Shown here: positions 59,587-64,000 of the stretch, in pieces
Position numbering within the stretch: the first letter of the stretch is position 1
Layout of the letters: the number at the start of each line of letters is the position of its first letter
DNA from: Saprospiraceae bacterium
Lineage (GTDB): Bacteria > Bacteroidota > Bacteroidia > Chitinophagales > Saprospiraceae
Assembly (NCBI GenBank): GCA_016714785.1
Contig: JADKCC010000038.1
Span: 1-64,000 of the forward strand
DNA length: 64,000 nucleotides
Direction of reading: 5' to 3'
Made by a program: the position numbers and the translations under genes
The notes under the pieces: model-generated
What the model was told of the DNA's origin: nothing
What the model saw: the letters and a program-made list of their open reading frames with translations, nothing else
The model's database searches: none

Positions 59587-60426
59587 TTAGTTAACGTTGC
59601 TGTTTTTACCTTTAAAGCCAAAATAGCTCCCGAATAAAATATTGAATTGGTGAAAGAGAAAATCTTGTTTTGCCACATCAGATGTCGAAGAAGTAGTGCG
59701 AATATCTGGCATATTGACATAGCCCAATTTATACTCTGATTGTATGAAAAAATAATTACCAAATTTAAATTGAAGACCTAATACACCGCCTAGGCCAAAA
59801 CCAGCTATATGAAATTTGTCATGGCGTTCAAAGTTTAGTAATGTGGCATCCGTTCTTGGTATCAAGATACCTAAACCTGCTCCAGATACTAACTGAATGT
59901 CCACTTTTTTCCAACACATCAAGAGATCTTGCCTTCTTAGCTCAGTATTAACATAGTTTAGTCCATCCGTGTGTTCCAATTCTAAAAACCCTCTCCTTAT
60001 TTGTATGTCTTTTTCATCGTATTGTCCATCATATTGCGTCAAAGTTTGGCTTATTTGACCACTTATTTTTACAGTCTGATCTGGTCGGACTACATATTTC
60101 ATGTGGTCTGCACCCAATGAGATACTATATTTTTCATTGATAAAGTATCCTAACCGAAAGTTGTATTGCGGGATGGTTGCATTCGCAGGGTTTAAATAGA
60201 TGTTAATCTTAAAGGGGCTTGGCTTATCGTCAGCAATTACATTGTCTAGAGAGAAATTATAATTTTCCCCAGCGAATGATATGTCTGATTTACTATACAC
60301 AGATTGATTCCAACCCCAATATACATAAAATCTACCATCATTATTTAAAGATTTATTGGAATTCTGACCATGACATAAATTATTTATTACTGAAATTAAT
60401 AAAATGATTTTCAAAGCCTTATTCAT
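59587..60426 (-). CDS. Outer-membrane beta-barrel protein of unknown function
   Basis: 279-aa exported protein. A signal peptide (MNKALKIILLISVINNLCHGQ in outline) is followed by alternating strands such as YYINEKYSISLGADHMKYVV-like and LQFKFGNYFFIQSEYKLGYVNMPDI, typical of small OmpA/PorT-like barrels. No specific family is recognised. It is divergent from the ABC-F gene. Confidence 0.65.
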   Translation of the reverse strand: MNKALKIILLISVINNLCHGQNSNKSLNNDGRFYVYWGWNQSVYSKSDISFAGENYNFSLDNVIADDKPSPFKINIYLNPANATIPQYNFRLGYFINEKYSISLGADHMKYVVRPDQTVKISGQISQTLTQYDGQYDEKDIQIRRGFLELEHTDGLNYVNTELRRQDLLMCWKKVDIQLVSGAGLGILIPRTDATLLNFERHDKFHIAGFGLGGVLGLQFKFGNYFFIQSEYKLGYVNMPDIRTTSSTSDVAKQDFLFHQFNILFGSYFGFKGKNSNVN

Positions 60427-60514
60427 GTGAATTAAATTAATTGGATTGTAAAAGGCTGCAAGTTAGTACATTACAAACAAATCTGGAAACAGGATCTTGT
60501 AAAAAATCAGAAAA

Positions 60515-60545
60515 TTGAAAAAGTGAAGTTAAATATGTAATTTTG
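60515..60545 (+). promoter_or_regulatory. Promoter of ABC-F ATPase gene
   Basis: TTG (60515-60517) and TAATTTTG (60538-60545) are 20 nt apart, a good -33/-7 match, with a leader of about 50 nt. Confidence 0.6.
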
Positions 60546-60601
60546 CAACTTTTTTAAGATGGAAATTTAGTTTTTTCTCATCACAAATTCAATAGCAATA
60601 A

Positions 60602-62515
60602 ATGTATTACGTTAGAGATATATCAGTAAAATACGGGGAAAGAGTCCTTTTGGATGATGTGAGTTTTATGATAAGTCCAAAGGAACGCATAGGACTAATA
60701 GGTCGTAATGGAGCTGGAAAATCTACCTTACTTAAGATCATAGCTAGTCAAAGCAAACCTGATAGTGGTGTATTAGAATTTCCTTCTAAAACAACAGTGG
60801 GATATCTTCGTCAAGAGTTTGAACTTAATGAATCCCAGACCGTCATGGATGAAACTATGTCTTGTCATGAAGAAGCACTTGAATTGCAAAAACAACTGGA
60901 TTTACTCAATATTGAATTGAGCACAAGAGAAGACTATGAGAGCGATTCTTATAGTAGAATGTTGGAAGATTTGGCATCATTGACAGGAAGACTAGAGCAT
61001 TTCGATATGTCTTCATTGGAAGTGGAAACCATGAAGATATTAAAAGGTTTGGGTTTTACTGACAAGGACTTTCAGCGTCAAGTTTCAGAATTTAGTGGTG
61101 GTTGGAAGATGCGAATAGAATTATCCAAATTGTTGTTGCGAAAGCCAGATTTACTTATGCTGGACGAACCCACCAACCACTTGGATATTGAATCTATTAT
61201 TTGGTTGGAAAATTATTTGGTTGATTATCCAGGTACTGTTATTGTTATTTCGCATGATATTCAGTTTTTGGAAAATGTTTGTAATCGTATCATCGAAGTA
61301 GAGATGGGTGATATTTTTGATTATAAACTGAAGTATAGCAAATTTTTAGAAGAAAAGGAAAAACAAAAAATTATACAGCAGTCTGCCTACGAAAACCAAC
61401 AACGAGACATAGCTCAAAAAGAAAAAACAATCAGCCGGTTCATGGCCAAAGCTACTAAAACCAAAATGGCTCAAAGTATGCAAAAGCAATTGCAAAAAGT
61501 AGAGCGTATAGACGCACCATCTGAAGTTACCAAAGCCATGAATATTAGATTTGCGGAAGTACCAAGATCAGGAAGAGATGTTATAAGAACTATAAATGTA
61601 TCCAAATCTTTTGAAGAGAAACAAGTTTTTCACGATTTGAACATTACTATTGAACGAGGCGATAGGGTAGCGTTTGTAGGACAAAATGGGCAAGGTAAGA
61701 CGACAATGGCCAAAATTATCGCAGGTTTATTGCCCGCTACCTCTGGAAAAGTTGAAGAAGGATCTAATATGCACCTTTCATATTACGCTCAAAATCAATC
61801 AGAGCTTTTAGACTTGAAAAGTACTGTGATGCAAGTTATGGAAGACAAAGCACCAGAGGATATGCGATCAAGAGTGAGGAATATTTTGGGTTCATTTTTA
61901 TTTTCAGGAGATGATGCTGAGAAAAAAGTATCTGTACTTTCTGGTGGTGAGCGAGCCAGATTGGCCATGGCATCATTGATCATGCGACCATGTAATTTTT
62001 TGATTTTGGATGAACCGACCAATCACTTAGACATATATTCTAAAGAGATATTAAAAAATGCTTTGGTTGATTACACGGGAACTTTATTAGTTATTTCGCA
62101 TGATAGAGAGTTTTTAAGCGGTTTGACTTCCAAGGTTATAGAGTTTAAGGATGGAAGTACTAAAGAATTTCTTGGTGATATTGAGTATTTCCTTTCCAAA
62201 AAGAAAATGGACAATATGCGGACAGTTGAATTGCAAAAATCAGCAACAACTATACTACTTAATGAAGAAAAAGTAGTGAAAAAGTTAGATTCTGAAGATG
62301 AAAGACGTATTAAAAAACAAATAAACACTTTGGAACGAGAGATATCAAAATTGGAAAATGAAATAGCACTTTTAGAGATCAAACTATCTGATCCTAATTT
62401 TTATACTGACCCACATTTTATGGAGACCAATAAAAAATATAAAGTATTGCAAGATAATCTTGAAAACAAAATGTTGGAATGGGAAAATTTGGCATTTGAG
62501 TTAGAAGGTATGTAA
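60602..62515 (+). CDS. ABC-F family ATPase (Uup/EttA-like)
   Basis: 637-aa soluble ATPase with two ABC domains and no membrane part. First domain: GRNGAGKST, signature FSGGWKMRIELSKLL and MLDEPTNHLD. Second domain: GQNGQGKTT, signature LSGGERARLAMASLI and ILDEPTNHLD. The linker between them is charged and helical (EKEKQKIIQQSAYENQQRD region). A C-terminal coiled coil (about 560-637) is typical of Uup-like members. ABC-F proteins bind the ribosome and help resolve stalled translation. Confidence 0.92.
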   Translation: MYYVRDISVKYGERVLLDDVSFMISPKERIGLIGRNGAGKSTLLKIIASQSKPDSGVLEFPSKTTVGYLRQEFELNESQTVMDETMSCHEEALELQKQLDLLNIELSTREDYESDSYSRMLEDLASLTGRLEHFDMSSLEVETMKILKGLGFTDKDFQRQVSEFSGGWKMRIELSKLLLRKPDLLMLDEPTNHLDIESIIWLENYLVDYPGTVIVISHDIQFLENVCNRIIEVEMGDIFDYKLKYSKFLEEKEKQKIIQQSAYENQQRDIAQKEKTISRFMAKATKTKMAQSMQKQLQKVERIDAPSEVTKAMNIRFAEVPRSGRDVIRTINVSKSFEEKQVFHDLNITIERGDRVAFVGQNGQGKTTMAKIIAGLLPATSGKVEEGSNMHLSYYAQNQSELLDLKSTVMQVMEDKAPEDMRSRVRNILGSFLFSGDDAEKKVSVLSGGERARLAMASLIMRPCNFLILDEPTNHLDIYSKEILKNALVDYTGTLLVISHDREFLSGLTSKVIEFKDGSTKEFLGDIEYFLSKKKMDNMRTVELQKSATTILLNEEKVVKKLDSEDERRIKKQINTLEREISKLENEIALLEIKLSDPNFYTDPHFMETNKKYKVLQDNLENKMLEWENLAFELEGM

Positions 62516-62629
62516 ATGGACTTGATTTTTCTATTGGAATGCACATTTCATTACATCATCTTAAACAATCGCATTTTTATCGTGTTATTAATCTTATAAA
62601 ATCATTCTTTCAACAATAAATATAAAATT

Positions 62630-63241
62630 ATGGCTTTTACACTTCCTGCATTGGGCTATGCGTATGATGCGCTAGAACCACATTTTGACGCAAGAACTAT
62701 GGAGATACACCATACTAAACATCATCAAGCGTACATTACTAATTTGAATAATGCTATAGTTGACACTGAATTGGATGGCAAGTCAATAGAAGAGATTATT
62801 AAAGGTTTAGATATGACTAATAATCCAGTAAGAAATAATGGTGGAGGGCACTGGAATCACAGTCTGTTTTGGGAAATATTAAACCCTGAAAACCGCGGCA
62901 GACTTTCTGGTCCATTAGCAGATGCTATAGATAAAGCTTATGGCAGCAAAGAAACATTTATGGAGAAATTTGCGGCAGCTGCCATGACTAGGTTTGGCTC
63001 AGGATGGGCATGGTTGTGTGCACACAAAGATGGCTCGGTGGAAATATGTAGTTCTGCCAATCAAGACAATCCACTGATGCAAGGTATTGGTTGTGGTGGC
63101 ACACCGATAGCAGGATTGGACGTGTGGGAACATGCTTATTATTTGCATTATCAAAATAGAAGAGCAGACTATGTGGCTTCATTTTGGAATGTAGTCAATT
63201 GGAATGTAATCGAATCCAAATACAAAGCTGTAATAGGATAA
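62630..63241 (+). CDS. sodA: Superoxide dismutase (Mn/Fe type)
   Basis: 203-aa superoxide dismutase. Metal ligands lie in MEIHHTKHHQAY, GGGHWNHSLFWEIL and GLDVWEHAYYLHYQNRRADY; the GGHxNH pattern favours the manganese-type or cambialistic group. No signal peptide is seen, so it is cytoplasmic. A terminator follows. Confidence 0.94.
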   Translation: MAFTLPALGYAYDALEPHFDARTMEIHHTKHHQAYITNLNNAIVDTELDGKSIEEIIKGLDMTNNPVRNNGGGHWNHSLFWEILNPENRGRLSGPLADAIDKAYGSKETFMEKFAAAAMTRFGSGWAWLCAHKDGSVEICSSANQDNPLMQGIGCGGTPIAGLDVWEHAYYLHYQNRRADYVASFWNVVNWNVIESKYKAVIG

Positions 63242-63280
63242 ATATAGAACCAAATTAGCTGGTATCAAAAAAAAAAGAAA

Positions 63281-63318
63281 ATGGTAAGTTGCAGTCATGT
63301 AGCTTGCCATTTTTTTTT
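63281..63318 (+). terminator. Rho-independent terminator after superoxide dismutase
   Basis: ATGGTAAG (63281-63288) pairs with CTTGCCAT (63303-63310, one G-U pair) and is followed by a run of T. Confidence 0.8.
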
Positions 63319-63526
63319 GCTTTAATAAGAAGATTGAAATTGGTATAAGTGATTTTGATTGCACTAAAATGCCATATTATTTAAAGGATGTTTGAATTAG
63401 GCTTGTTAAAATCAGAAATACAAGCATTTGACATTATAAACGCTACTAACAGGCCAATCATGTTTTTGAATAATAAAATATGAACATTTTCTATTTAATT
63501 TCATTTAATTGTAAACAAATAGTTTG

Positions 63527-63970
63527 ATGCAAAACAAATCTATCCTCGATCGTAAAATTTCTCCTTTTTTGCAATTAGGTGCGATCTCATTATTGGCCGT
63601 AATTATGATGGGATTATCAGTGTTTTTGCCATCGGTGCCTTATTCTAGCACCAACCATATTATGCCTTGGGTAATATTATGTGGTATGATTTTATTTTTT
63701 TCTTTGGTCAATAGTATTTTAAGCTTTTCGGCAGAAGACGGTAATATGTATTGGTTACATTCTATTATAAGCTTTGCGATATTACTTGTTATAGGTGGAT
63801 TATTAGCTTGGGCTTTTAGTGGAGTGTCTATTTACGAAGCTGGTACTGTTAGTTGGCTATATTTTGTGCTTACTTTTGGATATTTGGTGTTTCTATCGAT
63901 TGTAAATTTAATTAAATTTTTCGTAAAACTAGCCCAAAAGCAAGATAAAAGCTTGCGTGGCGAAGAATAA
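63527..63970 (+). CDS. Small membrane protein of unknown function
   Basis: 147-aa protein with four hydrophobic segments (about residues 16-37, 46-66, 77-98 and 104-130) and charged ends. No family is recognised. ATG 63527 is chosen; an in-frame TTG lies just before it. Confidence 0.6.
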   Translation: MQNKSILDRKISPFLQLGAISLLAVIMMGLSVFLPSVPYSSTNHIMPWVILCGMILFFSLVNSILSFSAEDGNMYWLHSIISFAILLVIGGLLAWAFSGVSIYEAGTVSWLYFVLTFGYLVFLSIVNLIKFFVKLAQKQDKSLRGEE

Positions 63971-64000
63971 AATTAAATAATTTTGTGATGGATTTTAGCA

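Noticed and set aside
1..64000. CRISPR array, prophage, insertion sequence or restriction/defence genes
   Set aside because: No evenly spaced direct repeats, transposase, integrase, phage structural or defence-type proteins were seen; only the small tRNA-end repeat near 12.5 kb hints at past mobility.

Overview
The window looks like a Bacteroidota chromosome, probably Saprospiraceae-like. The sequence is AT-rich. Several large secreted proteins end in type IX secretion (T9SS) type A or type B sorting domains. Many upstream regions carry the Bacteroidota -7 promoter element TAnnTTTG, some with a TTTG/TTG element 18-23 nt before it. The family-level placement is inference.

Region 1 (1-12.1 kb) is a sulfur-metabolism island. 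A SulP anion transporter (minus strand, broken, cut by the window edge) is divergent from a plus-strand series: persulfide dioxygenase-rhodanese (CstB-like), rhodanese fused to two universal-stress domains, YeeE/YedE half-transporter (interrupted by an in-frame TAA), DUF6691 half-transporter, then a second rhodanese, YeeE/YedE and DUF6691 set, TsdA-type dihaem thiosulfate dehydrogenase, Tat-exported SoxB-like thiosulfohydrolase, secreted DsrE-like protein and an OprD-like porin. Three promoters here (sulP, cstB-like, second rhodanese) carry a GTAAC-N4-GTTAC-type inverted repeat at the same distance from the -7 element, which suggests one Crp/Fnr-type regulator for the island. Inferred flow: sulfur oxyanions enter by the porin, are processed in the periplasm by TsdA, SoxB-like and DsrE-like proteins, sulfur enters by the YeeE/DUF6691 pairs, is handled by rhodaneses, is oxidised to sulfite by the persulfide dioxygenase, and an oxidised anion may move through SulP.

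Region 2 (12.1-28.9 kb) is mostly housekeeping and envelope genes: a hairpin-rich spacer with tRNA-Glu, an AspT/YidE-type transporter, an Smr-domain protein, a helix-hairpin-helix beta-barrel protein, a secreted M43 metalloprotease, a YfhO / glycosyltransferase / UDP-GlcNAc 2-epimerase operon, a TlpA-like lipoprotein, rsmE, and rseP-hscB followed by tRNA-Leu.

Region 3 (29-47.2 kb) is rich in secreted proteins: a giant T9SS type B protein, a PhoD-like phosphatase, an S9 peptidase, an S1/P1-nuclease-like protein and a giant M12B protease with SprB-like repeats. They surround a TPR lipoprotein, a bifunctional nuclease and pdxJ.

Region 4 (47.3-64 kb) holds deoD, a TetR-TolC-HlyD-RND efflux operon with an extended inverted-repeat operator over its promoter, pdxH, a K+ channel, a DUF1835 protein, a MoxR/ChlI-type AAA ATPase, an outer-membrane protein, an ABC-F ATPase, superoxide dismutase and a small membrane protein.

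Quality note: five genes (sulP, the OprD-like porin, the AspT-like transporter, wecB and the TlpA-like gene) are each broken at a point where one missing base, mostly in a short homopolymer, restores the frame. This looks like long-read consensus error rather than real gene decay. The TAA in the first yeeE and the upstream break in sulP are different in kind.
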